From Bacteroidia bacterium (GTDB lineage: Bacteria > Bacteroidota > Bacteroidia > B-17B0 > Aurantibacillaceae), in the NCBI GenBank assembly GCA_022841465.1, contig JALHRL010000031.1, positions 1 to 37,452 on the forward strand: a DNA stretch of 37,452 nucleotides. Reading direction: 5' to 3'. The notes beneath the pieces were generated by a model, which was given only the letters and a program-made list of their open reading frames with translations, did not search any database and had not been told where the DNA came from. Positions 29,766 through 37,226 of the stretch are shown here, piece by piece. The translations under genes were made by a program, and so were the position numbers. The first letter of the stretch is position 1, and the number at the start of each line of letters is the position of its first letter.

Positions 29766-30368
29766 TTAAACGGCTTGTGCTTTAATTTTCCAAGTGATTT
29801 GCAAGCTATCTCCGTTTACAACATTGATAGCAGAAAATACTTGTCTAGCAAGCAAAGTTCCACCAGAAGACGCGTTTAATAATCCACTTTCCGTGACGGC
29901 CGCCGAACCCGTGACTGTGTATGTGACAACAACCTGCGCTGTATCATTTGTGACGCTTGTTGTGACTAAAGAAACAGATCCGTTTGCTCTTGATAATCCA
30001 GAAGTTGCTAACTCTGTTTGCAAAGTAGTATCTCCTACCGCCGCCGCTGTTGTTCCTGTTCCTACTGCGATATAAGTAGCGGCCGCTGGAGAGCCAGAAC
30101 CATTAATTCTACCAGCTACGAGGGCAAATCCCGCATTAGTGATAAGGTTTTTTACCACTAATTGATTACTCCAACCTCCTAAAAGAGGAGAAAACAAACC
30201 ACCGAAAGCCATATATGAATATGGAGATAAAATACCCATTTTCATTAACTTTGTGTAAAGTTTATTTTGTTGAAATAACTTTTTTAAATTACCATTTTTG
30301 TCTTTAAGTGAATATTCCACATTTTCTACTATGTCATATTGCACTTTATTGTTTTTTATTTTAGGCAT
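29766..30368 (-). CDS. Tail fibre/appendage domain protein (200 aa), GC-rich
   Basis: Residues about 70-200 match a domain found in many phage structural proteins: 'NLITNAGFALVAGRINGSGS', 'ATYIAVGTGTTAAAVGDTTL', 'VTTSVTNDTAQVVVTYTVTG', 'VTESGLLNASSGGTLLARQV' and FSAINVVNGDSLQITWKIKA. The N-terminus is charged, for attachment. The middle of the gene is much richer in G and C than any neighbour and holds a GCGGCCGC site at about 30080, which suggests recent transfer of this domain from a phage of a higher-GC host. Confidence 0.65.
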   Translation of the reverse strand: MPKIKNNKVQYDIVENVEYSLKDKNGNLKKLFQQNKLYTKLMKMGILSPYSYMAFGGLFSPLLGGWSNQLVVKNLITNAGFALVAGRINGSGSPAAATYIAVGTGTTAAAVGDTTLQTELATSGLSRANGSVSLVTTSVTNDTAQVVVTYTVTGSAAVTESGLLNASSGGTLLARQVFSAINVVNGDSLQITWKIKAQAV

Positions 30369-30399
30369 AAACTTTTAATTTAATTAACTTAACTAATAA

Positions 30400-30699
30400 T
30401 TATTCTTCTTCAATAGCTACTTCTAATCCATCAATAGCTTTTGCTGTTTCATCAGCTTTAGCATTAAGTTCCATAGTAGCTTTTGATTTTTCTCCAATTT
30501 CTTTATCACTTTTATAAGTGATTAACATATTTTCCAAATCAGCTACAATTTCCTCTTCTGTTTTATCCGGTGCATAAGCAAATTTTTTAGTATCTACCAC
30601 TTCGTCATTTTCTAAAATTTCCACTTCTACATCTAAAAAAGGTTCTTGTGTTGCTTGGTAAATATCCCTTTTTATATTGATTATTTTTGCTTTTACCAT
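30400..30699 (-). CDS. Hypothetical virion-operon protein (99 aa)
   Basis: Begins MVKAKIINIKRDIYQATQEP; the ATG at 30699 is preferred because it follows the adaptor stop by four bases, while the in-frame ATG at 30723 overlaps that gene by 20 bases. Strand-rich N-terminal half (FLDVEVEILENDEVVDTKKF) and helical acidic C-terminus ending IEEE. It lies between the adaptor and a fibre gene, so a small head-tail or tail completion protein is likely. Family not recognised. Confidence 0.6.
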   Translation of the reverse strand: MVKAKIINIKRDIYQATQEPFLDVEVEILENDEVVDTKKFAYAPDKTEEEIVADLENMLITYKSDKEIGEKSKATMELNAKADETAKAIDGLEVAIEEE

Positions 30700-30703
30700 A
30701 GTT

Positions 30704-31456
30704 TTATAAGTCTTGGCCGTCATTCCACATATTAGGAAGTTGGCCTATTACACTTTGATTAAGGTCTAAACCTGTCAAAGATCTAATTGCTAATAATAAA
30801 TCCCTATCAACATTTGCCTCCTGCTCTGTTAAAGGTATTGGTCTGTCTTTTGAGTTCTTATACATCACAATAACTTTTGTAGCCCAAATTAAATGTAGTT
30901 GGCGAGGCATTCCAAAAGAAACATTATCCGGAGGAATAGACATATCTACATTTCCGGATAGACTAGAAAGGTCTTTAGGATAAATCATACCCCATAATTC
31001 AAGGCCGTCTGCAACATCTATAATGGTTTTATCAGAATAAATTTCTAAATTAGCTCCATATATATCAAATTGTGGTTCTTTACCCTCAAATTGAGATAAA
31101 ATGCTAGCTTCATCAGTTGGTTTCTGATAAAAATTTACATCAAACTGCCTTAATACTCTCCAGTTTTCTCCGTCTAATTTAGCTTGGACATATTTGATAT
31201 TATTTAAAATATCAGTTGGAAAAGAGTATTTTCTTTTCCCAGCTTCTAAATTTCTAACAAATTTCATACCAAAATAATCTTCACTTATTTTTGTGATTTC
31301 TTTAGCTATATCGTCTTTTACTATATTGGCATATAACAAAAGAGTAGCGTCTGGAAAAGTCGTGCTATTACTTTTTGTTTGTGTTCTTATGAAACTTGTA
31401 AATTGTGCTGGTGTCATTTGTGATTTTGTTGGTTTTAACCCTACTCCTGTGGCCAT
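30704..31456 (-). CDS. Head-tail adaptor-like protein (250 aa)
   Basis: The opening 'PAQFTSFIRTQTKSNSTTFP' with 'LLLYANIVKDDIAKEITKIS' is the helical start typical of short-tail adaptor or 'tail tube A' proteins. 'KRKYSFPTDILNNIKYVQAK' and 'LELWGMIYPKDLSSL' follow, and the C-terminal helices (VMYKNSKDRPIPLTEQEANV) complete the pattern. It would bind under the portal and form the neck. Its start codon sits in the loop of a 51-nt hairpin (31431-31481), implying translational control. Confidence 0.65.
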   Translation of the reverse strand: MATGVGLKPTKSQMTPAQFTSFIRTQTKSNSTTFPDATLLLYANIVKDDIAKEITKISEDYFGMKFVRNLEAGKRKYSFPTDILNNIKYVQAKLDGENWRVLRQFDVNFYQKPTDEASILSQFEGKEPQFDIYGANLEIYSDKTIIDVADGLELWGMIYPKDLSSLSGNVDMSIPPDNVSFGMPRQLHLIWATKVIVMYKNSKDRPIPLTEQEANVDRDLLLAIRSLTGLDLNQSVIGQLPNMWNDGQDL

Positions 31457-31481
31457 AAAGCCACAGAATAGGGCTAAAACC
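31431..31481 (-). promoter_or_regulatory. Hairpin presenting the adaptor start codon in its loop
   Basis: In the mRNA, 31481-31475 pairs with 31437-31431, 31474 with 31438 (U-G), 31473-31469 with 31443-31439, and 31466-31460 with 31453-31447. Only a 2x3 internal loop interrupts the stem. The six-base apical loop is TTTATG, whose ATG (31456-31454) is the adaptor gene start. That makes about 20 pairs around one initiation codon. Confidence 0.7.
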
Positions 31482-31496
31482 TTAATTTAATAAGAA

Positions 31497-31994
31497 TTAA
31501 AGCGACAATACATTAGGATTAAATGTTCCTACGGTATTTACATAAACTGCATTTGGGACCACAGTAGCGTCATCAAGATCAGTAGTTCCACCTACGAAAT
31601 TTCCTGTTCCTGTTGGATTTACAATAGCAAATCCTAACACCACTTCATTTGCTGGAATAGTAGGAAATACTACTGCTCCAAGAGTTGCTCCAGCTGTTCC
31701 CATAGTTGCTTTTAATGTTCCAGAAGCATTCATACTGATTACAAAAACATTAAATGTAGCATTAACTACTGTTCCTGCTAGGGCTACTTCCGCCGCTGTT
31801 TTTCTTACTAATACTCCGTCAATTAAAGCATAGCAAGTAGAAGCTACTCTAACTGCTTTTTTTGATGAAGAACCAATAGCTAATCCACCAGAAGAAAGAA
31901 GTTGATCTACGATAGCAATTTGGATTTTTTCCAAAGCGTCGCGCAATTCTTTTTGGCCCATAGCGTCGTGTCCTTTTGTGATTGTTTTAGGCAT
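31497..31994 (-). CDS. Virion structural protein, decoration or fibre-like (165 aa)
   Basis: A helical start (GQKELRDALEKIQIAIVDQL) is followed by a low-complexity Ala/Gly/Val/Thr region with strands (AVRVASTCYALIDGVLVRKT, TFNVFVISMNASGTLKATMG, VVFPTIPANEVVLGFAIVNP). This is the composition of capsid decoration or fibre proteins of N4-gp56-type phages. The ATG at 31994 is chosen because the AT-rich leader motif (ATTATTAGTTAA) lies at the usual distance from it. Confidence 0.55.
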   Translation of the reverse strand: MPKTITKGHDAMGQKELRDALEKIQIAIVDQLLSSGGLAIGSSSKKAVRVASTCYALIDGVLVRKTAAEVALAGTVVNATFNVFVISMNASGTLKATMGTAGATLGAVVFPTIPANEVVLGFAIVNPTGTGNFVGGTTDLDDATVVPNAVYVNTVGTFNPNVLSL

Positions 31995-32023
31995 ATCTTT
32001 TAAAATTTAATTAACTAATAATA

Positions 32024-32488
32024 CTAATTCAAGTTTTCTAATTTTGTTGGATCAAGATCTAAACGGAATTGTTGTCCAGCGGTTGCATTAACTTTATACT
32101 TTTCAGCTAGTATATTTACTACTGACATTGGTAGTTGAGCCATTACTCCTTTTGGAATATCCATTTTAAATCCATTAATCCACACTTCTTGAATTGTTCC
32201 CTCTTTTTCTCCCTCTGCTAAAGGGATCATAAAGAAAGCCTTTTCTTCTTTTGCAAGAGCATCTTTTGTTGAAGAAATATCACTTGCAAGAGCTTTTTGA
32301 ACTGTTTTATCAGAATTAATAGCATTTTCTTTTGCTACTACTTTGACAATAGGTTCTTCTTTTTTTACCGGAGTTTCAAGAATTTCCTCTGTTTCCGGAG
32401 AAAATTCTTGTTCTACTCCAGCCTCTAATTGATTTTCATCTAAAAGAGGATTTGCTTTTTTTGTTGTTTTTTTAATTACCTTTGGCAT
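32024..32488 (-). CDS. Virion-associated protein downstream of the capsid gene (154 aa)
   Basis: A basic start (MPKVIKKTTKKANPLLDENQ) and a long acidic, disordered region to about residue 80 are followed by a compact part: 'KAFFMIPLAEGEKEGTIQEV', 'WINGFKMDIPKGVMAQLPMS' and 'VVNILAEKYK'. Proteins of this plan usually follow the capsid gene in phages with the N4-gp56 fold and are listed only as structural. It may be a capsid-binding or head-completion protein. Confidence 0.6.
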   Translation of the reverse strand: MPKVIKKTTKKANPLLDENQLEAGVEQEFSPETEEILETPVKKEEPIVKVVAKENAINSDKTVQKALASDISSTKDALAKEEKAFFMIPLAEGEKEGTIQEVWINGFKMDIPKGVMAQLPMSVVNILAEKYKVNATAGQQFRLDLDPTKLENLN

Positions 32489-32514
32489 ATTTTTAATTTA
32501 TGTGGCTTTGATAA

Positions 32515-32536
32515 GTAGGATCCGACAAAATCCTAC
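32515..32536 (-). terminator. Hairpin after the major capsid gene
   Basis: GTAGGAT and ATCCTAC pair perfectly (7 pairs, 8-base loop) 15 bases after tandem TAG TAG stops of the capsid gene. No T run follows, so it is more likely to stabilise the capsid mRNA 3' end or reduce read-through than to terminate fully. Confidence 0.4.
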
Positions 32537-32551
32537 GCGATTAGAATACTA

Positions 32552-33523
32552 CTATGATGAAACAGCGTGTTCTATACGAACCAAGAAAGCGTCATTAAGT
32601 ATTTTTGCTACGAAAGTTGCTTTCCAACCAGAAGTTGCTCTTTGTTCCAAAGGATCTCCTGTTCCTGCTGATCCAAGAGGTTTAACAATGTTTTTAAGAG
32701 CTTCTCCAGAAATTCTTGTTGTTCCATATGCGTCCATACCAAAAACAAGAGTTGAGTAAACATCAATATTACTTGCTCCTGCTCCTGCAAATACTTTTGC
32801 ATTTGTAGTTTCCACAAAACGAACTTCATCTACTTTACCTACTTCTCCCTCCATTAAAGTTGAAGTATTTGAGTATTTTTCTACTGGCACAAAACTTGAA
32901 ATACCTTTTAAGTCGTAAGTAGTGTTCGGGTGAACTATACCTACATAAGAAGCATTTAAAGGAGTTGTATTATAACCAGTAGTAGCATTTACCATAGTTG
33001 TAATTCTTCTTGCCTTGTTGTTTTTTAATAATCTAACAACCTTTTTAATCACAGTATCTGTAATCACTTCTCCAGACGCTACTTGTGTTCTTAAAGTGTG
33101 AGCTGGATTTGAGTAATACACATTTGAACCAGCATTCAAGACATCTCTTGTGATTTGGTCCATAGTATCTCCTGCTTGATCTCCCAATATTTCTGCTGTT
33201 TCCATTAATACTGGATCTTGGCTTTCGTAATCTAATACATCTGTAATAGTCACAAAATTTCCATATTGAGCGACAGTAGCTGTAATATCCGTCACGGATA
33301 ATTGACTACCCTCTGGAGTAATACCCTCTGATAAAGGTGTTGTTGCCGCACTTAAATTTCCGTATCTTCGGAATTTAATTGTTGAAGTTCCTGCACGGCG
33401 AGGAATATCTCTAACTTGCGCCCAGCGAGTGTGAACGAATAACGGAATTGCTCTATAAAGCAAAGTTCTGTCATAAAAATTATTCACTTCTGCTGGAATA
33501 ACTGATCTATTTGTTTGTCCCAT
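32552..33523 (-). CDS. Major capsid protein, N4-gp56 family
   Basis: 323 aa. The family pattern is strong: 'FYDRTLLYRAIPLFVHTRWA', 'IKFRRYGNLSAATTPLSEGI', 'QLSVTDITATVAQYGNFVTI', 'DVLDYESQDPVLMETAEILG', 'DQAGDTMDQITRDVLNAG', 'YVGIVHPNTTYDLKG' and 'GTTRISGEALKNIVKPLG'. It forms the HK97-type shell. It follows the scaffold gene by 31 bases with an AT-rich leader (TTATTAGTATTAA) and no Shine-Dalgarno site, which matters because this must be the most translated gene. The gene ends with tandem TAG stops and a hairpin. Confidence 0.93.
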   Translation of the reverse strand: MGQTNRSVIPAEVNNFYDRTLLYRAIPLFVHTRWAQVRDIPRRAGTSTIKFRRYGNLSAATTPLSEGITPEGSQLSVTDITATVAQYGNFVTITDVLDYESQDPVLMETAEILGDQAGDTMDQITRDVLNAGSNVYYSNPAHTLRTQVASGEVITDTVIKKVVRLLKNNKARRITTMVNATTGYNTTPLNASYVGIVHPNTTYDLKGISSFVPVEKYSNTSTLMEGEVGKVDEVRFVETTNAKVFAGAGASNIDVYSTLVFGMDAYGTTRISGEALKNIVKPLGSAGTGDPLEQRATSGWKATFVAKILNDAFLVRIEHAVSS

Positions 33524-33554
33524 ATTTTTAATTGGTTAATACTAATAATAACGA

Positions 33555-34286
33555 CTAATCTTTTTCAATACCCCTTACTCTCATTTTTTGGGCTTCAAAT
33601 TCTTCCGGTGTCATATCCCAAACAGCTTTTTCCTTTTTATCGGTTTCTCTTGAGCTACCTCCACCAGTTCCAGAGTGTTTTGCTTCTTCTTGCGCCTTTT
33701 TTTCTCTTTCAGCGCCTATTTTAAGCAAATCATCTCCAGCAATTTCATAAAAAATTGATTTGATAGGCAAGTGTTTTCTGCTTTCGTGTTGCATAAACTT
33801 TCTTGCTTTTCCCTCAAATTTTGCAAAATCGGGATTATCTTTCAAGAAATCTTTAATTTCTTGCTCGTCCTCTTCTTGCATAGTTTTTTCAAATAAGGGT
33901 TTTAATCTTTTTTCTACAACTTTAGAAATAAGTTTAGTGTCATTCGGATCTAAATCGTCTTCATCTAAATCCTCATCACTATCATTATCCCCCTTGTTGT
34001 CATTGATTTTTTCTTTCAATTTTTCAATTTTCTTGTTTTTTCTCTCAAGAATAAAATCAATTTTACGCTTCCGGATCTTTGGCTCTCCGTCGTCGTCTGG
34101 GTGTTGGTTTCCGTCGCCGTCTGGCTTCTTGTCCTTTTGATCTTTATCGTGATCTAGGCCGTCCCCTGCCTTGTCTTCGCCCTTATTTTCAGGATTAGGG
34201 TTTCCTTTGTTCTCAATGTCTTGATCATTATTTTGATCAGCATTGGTATTATTTTCTTTATCCTCCATAATTTTTAATGCACTCAC
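33555..34286 (-). CDS. Scaffolding protein
   Basis: 243 aa, extremely charged. Residues 1-70 are Asp/Asn/Gly/Lys-rich and disordered (DKENNTNADQNNDQDIENKG). The middle has coiled coils (KIRKRKIDFILERKNKKIEK, KLISKVVEKRLKPLFEKTMQ) and the C-terminus is basic-aromatic (KEKAVWDMTPEEFEAQKMRV), a typical capsid-binding end. Position directly before the capsid gene is diagnostic. The in-frame ATG at 34268 (MEDKENN) is an alternative start with the TTAAAAATT leader seen elsewhere. Part of the acidic region is encoded by unusually GC-rich DNA (about 34070-34140). Confidence 0.8.
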   Translation of the reverse strand: MSALKIMEDKENNTNADQNNDQDIENKGNPNPENKGEDKAGDGLDHDKDQKDKKPDGDGNQHPDDDGEPKIRKRKIDFILERKNKKIEKLKEKINDNKGDNDSDEDLDEDDLDPNDTKLISKVVEKRLKPLFEKTMQEEDEQEIKDFLKDNPDFAKFEGKARKFMQHESRKHLPIKSIFYEIAGDDLLKIGAEREKKAQEEAKHSGTGGGSSRETDKKEKAVWDMTPEEFEAQKMRVRGIEKD

Positions 34287-34360
34287 TTAATAAGATTATG
34301 GGCTAACTTACTAAATGGACTGCAAATTTAAACAAAGCCGACTAAACTCTGTTTTCAAAC

Positions 34361-34444
34361 CTATTGGCTTGGACGGATTGGTTTTTTATTAAGCAAAGGT
34401 ATCGCCAAAGCCCTTACTAAAAACCAACCCCTCCAAACCAACAG
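34361..34444 (-). promoter_or_regulatory. Long imperfect hairpin between head genes
   Basis: 34361-34394 is largely complementary to 34410-34444. Three of the odd pairs are G-U in the minus-strand (mRNA) sense but mismatches in the other, so selection appears to act on the RNA. It fills most of the 174-base gap between the 124-aa gene and the scaffold gene. No T run follows; RNA processing or differential expression is a possible role. Confidence 0.55.
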
Positions 34445-34460
34445 ATTAGCTATTTTATTT

Positions 34461-34835
34461 TCAATGATATGGATCGTTATTTTCTGGCTCTTGTTCTTCC
34501 ACTTCTCCGGACATTAATTTAATCCAGCTATCCGGTTTTCCTAATAACTCTTTTAAATACATTCTTTTAAACCTTAATTCATCTACAATATCTTCTGTTA
34601 AAACCTTATTATCTTCTCCTCTTTTGTCTAAAATCTGATTTTCTAATATTTTAATATTTTCTTGAAATACTTGTGTTAAAAACAACCAACCTGCATTCAT
34701 TTTTAAACTTTGTAAAGAAAGTAATATTCTTGATTTTTCTTCTGGACTTTGATCTTTTAATTTAAAAGGTCTTGCTTTCTCCATTTCAGCTATAATCACT
34801 TTTTTATTTGGTTTTGCTAGTGTTTTTTTCTTCAT
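34461..34835 (-). CDS. Head-operon protein between portal and scaffold (124 aa)
   Basis: Helical protein: 'LSLQSLKMNAGWLFLTQVFQ', 'ENIKILENQILDKRGEDNKV', 'DIVDELRFKRMYLKELLGKP', ending in an acidic tail (GEVEEQEPENNDPYH). Small helical proteins of this plan commonly lie between portal and scaffold in related phages. It may be a head-assembly factor. Starts seven bases after the portal stop. Confidence 0.65.
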   Translation of the reverse strand: MKKKTLAKPNKKVIIAEMEKARPFKLKDQSPEEKSRILLSLQSLKMNAGWLFLTQVFQENIKILENQILDKRGEDNKVLTEDIVDELRFKRMYLKELLGKPDSWIKLMSGEVEEQEPENNDPYH

Positions 34836-34842
34836 AAGATTT

Positions 34843-36768
34843 TTACATTATTGGTATTTTTCTATTTTCTCTTTCCATAGGAGGTAAATTTTTATCTCCT
34901 ACCCCCTCTCCATTTGTTGGGTTCATATTGTTTGTTGGACTTGGAAATATTTCTGGTTTCATCTTTTGTAATATCATAGCTCTTTTATGTGCTTCTATAT
35001 GAGCAAATTTTGCTGGTGTATCAGAAAGTTTGTTATGTATTTGAATATGTGTCATATGGTCATCTGTTGCAAGCACTTCTACTATTTTATTGGCTTCTAA
35101 ACGATTATTTTCGTCTTCTGCAATCATTTCGTCAATAGTTGGAGGTAATACTTGATTTATCATATCTCGCTTTAATCCGGTCAATTTTGCCATATGCTTT
35201 AATGCAAATCTTAAATTAGCATTTGGGTCTAAAGATAAATTTTGGACAAATCCTCTAAAAAGCTGTAATTGATTAAATCTTTTTGCGTCGCTTACTACTC
35301 TACTTTCAATTTTTACATCTGGATCAACTTGAGCTATGATATTTTCTCTTCTTAATGGTCTTATTTTTGCTCCTAATACTCCGGATATTCTAACTTTCTT
35401 CTCATCAATACCCTCTTTAAAATAATTCTTATATAAGAAATACCATTGTTGCCAAAATCTTTTTTCACTCCAACCAAAAATTTTAGCTGATAAAGAATAT
35501 CTAGTATCAACTTTTTGGTCTATAATATTAAGCTCTGTTGCTGTTCTTCGTTCATTTGAAACATTTCCTTGCTGTATATCTGGTGTAGCATTTGATTTTT
35601 GAGCCGCCGTGTCTAAAGTATTCATCACAAAAGCAACATCTTGATTAATGTGTGATCTAGGCACTTCTGCTAATACTCCATTAGGGTTTCCAGAAACTCC
35701 AATAAATTTGTTTTGTTCTAAATTAACTAAATCAGCTTTATTTGTTATTTTTGTAGTATCAAATACATAAGCACTATTTAAACCAGTTTCTACAATTTTA
35801 ATACCTAAATTAAGTAATTTTGCTCTTGCTCTTTGTTTATCTTCTGTTAAATCTGGAATAGAAACTCCGTCCCAGTCGTGAGATATTGGATATAATGCTC
35901 TATCTACCAAAGGAATTTTATTTCCTTTTATTTCAGAAAATCTAACTACTGTTTTTCTATCATTTGCTAAAGAAACAAATACCCATTTACCATTATATTT
36001 AGTTATCCAGTCATAAATTAAGGTCGTTTCATTATCTCCGGATAATCCAGCGTCAAAAGTAGTCTTTGTTAAACCTTGTGCTTCTGCTCTTAATTGCTTA
36101 TTTCGGTCGTATAAAGAATTAATGTTTCCTCCTTTTTGTTTTTTAATTTTATCTAAATTAAAATATACCCCTGCTTCTTTCATTTCCCATTTAGTCATTC
36201 TATTTTCACGGCCAATAAATCTACTTCCTCCTCTACCTTTTCTATCTCCGTTTATAGAAACAGCATTAGGATCTCTTAATACAGTCATAGGGTCCCATAC
36301 TTCTGGCAAAGGACATTTCTTTTCTCTATTAAATTCCATTTCACAAACTAATCCTCTACCAAAAAAAGCCGTGTCCCATATCCATTCATAATCCAATATA
36401 TCTTTTTCCATTTCGTCATAATCAAATTCAGCCATATCAGTTAAATTTTCGGCAACTTCTTCATCTCCATTTTCTCTATAATCAAAAACAACTGCTAGTT
36501 TATCTTCATACAAAGAAGCTAATACAGTTTGAAAAGTAGTAAATAGCAAAGGATCTCCTACCGCGCTTTTATCTCTTTTTTGATTATTAAATAATTTTAA
36601 TCTTAAAGCCCATTCCTCCCATTTTGGCTTCATAAACCAATAAGACAATTGATATTCGTCCTCAATTTGTTTAATTAAATCAGAAAAATCACGCTCTTCT
36701 AAAGAGGTTTCTTTTTCTTCTTCTTGTTTAACTTCTTCTTCAATTTTAATTTTTTTCTTTTTTTTCAT
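34843..36768 (-). CDS. Portal protein
   Basis: 641 aa. After a Lys/Glu-rich leader of 25 residues, the portal core is seen: 'YQLSYWFMKPKWEEWALRLK', 'LLFTTFQTVLASLYEDKLAV', 'WIWDTAFFGRGLVCEMEFNR', 'LPEVWDPMTVLRDPNAVSIN', 'YPISHDWDGVSIPDLTEDKQ', 'ATPDIQQGNVSNERRTATEL' and 'WSEKRFWQQWYFLYKNYF'. This is the pattern of short-tailed phage portals. The dodecamer forms the DNA entry vertex, docks TerL, and carries the adaptor. The C-terminal tail is Pro/Asn-rich and flexible. Confidence 0.9.
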   Translation of the reverse strand: MKKKKKIKIEEEVKQEEEKETSLEERDFSDLIKQIEDEYQLSYWFMKPKWEEWALRLKLFNNQKRDKSAVGDPLLFTTFQTVLASLYEDKLAVVFDYRENGDEEVAENLTDMAEFDYDEMEKDILDYEWIWDTAFFGRGLVCEMEFNREKKCPLPEVWDPMTVLRDPNAVSINGDRKGRGGSRFIGRENRMTKWEMKEAGVYFNLDKIKKQKGGNINSLYDRNKQLRAEAQGLTKTTFDAGLSGDNETTLIYDWITKYNGKWVFVSLANDRKTVVRFSEIKGNKIPLVDRALYPISHDWDGVSIPDLTEDKQRARAKLLNLGIKIVETGLNSAYVFDTTKITNKADLVNLEQNKFIGVSGNPNGVLAEVPRSHINQDVAFVMNTLDTAAQKSNATPDIQQGNVSNERRTATELNIIDQKVDTRYSLSAKIFGWSEKRFWQQWYFLYKNYFKEGIDEKKVRISGVLGAKIRPLRRENIIAQVDPDVKIESRVVSDAKRFNQLQLFRGFVQNLSLDPNANLRFALKHMAKLTGLKRDMINQVLPPTIDEMIAEDENNRLEANKIVEVLATDDHMTHIQIHNKLSDTPAKFAHIEAHKRAMILQKMKPEIFPSPTNNMNPTNGEGVGDKNLPPMERENRKIPIM

Positions 36769-36775
36769 TTAAAAT

Positions 36776-37093
36776 TTATTTTTTATAAAATCCACTCCTT
36801 TTGCTAGCATACTCATTTTGATAATCTTCTTTCTTTTCTTCTTTTTTTATACCAACTTTTTTAAGTTTAAAAGTAGCGTATCTTGTATTATCTTTATTAG
36901 TATCGCCTCCCCATTCACTACCTTGACGCATAGAAACTTGCTCTACTTCAATGACTAGTTTATAACTATCTCCAACTTTCCAATCTGCTATTTCTGGTAA
37001 ATCTTGATCAGTTAATGTAAATGTAGGCAAATTTACAATATCTTTACCCTCTATTCCGTTATATACTTCTCCTTTTATTTTTTTTAGTTCCAT
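36776..37093 (-). CDS. Hypothetical head-operon protein (105 aa)
   Basis: Strand-rich: 'MELKKIKGEVYNGIEGKDIV', 'TDQDLPEIADWKVGDSYKLV' and 'IEVEQVSMRQGSEWGGDTNK', then a basic tail. This layout (short acidic 'LPEIADWKVGDSYKLxIEVEQ' core) resembles small proteins I have seen next to portal genes in other phage genomes, without a function. First gene of the virion block after the join-spanning gene. Confidence 0.65.
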   Translation of the reverse strand: MELKKIKGEVYNGIEGKDIVNLPTFTLTDQDLPEIADWKVGDSYKLVIEVEQVSMRQGSEWGGDTNKDNTRYATFKLKKVGIKKEEKKEDYQNEYASKRSGFYKK

Positions 37094-37226
37094 TTTATTT
37101 ATGTTTCAAACAAATTAAAAACAGGGAAAAACCTATTTTTCCTTTTTGCGACTATTTTTCTTTTTATAATTATATGCCATATTCTTATATGTTAATTTGT
37201 AAGATTTGGCGATATAATCTTCTTTA

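Noticed and set aside
32608-32829. Second minus-strand frame inside the capsid gene
   Set aside because: Contained in the N4-gp56 capsid gene in another frame; Leu/Gln-rich composition is that of a frame-shadow.
33760-34140. Ser/Phe-rich plus-strand frame opposite the scaffold gene
   Set aside because: Antisense of the Lys/Asp/Glu-rich scaffold gene, which automatically gives Ser/Phe/Leu codons; no leader or neighbours in support.
14699-37093. Alternative genetic code (TGA or TAG reassigned)
   Set aside because: All recognised genes are full length with the standard code, and TAA, TAG and TGA all occur as natural stops.
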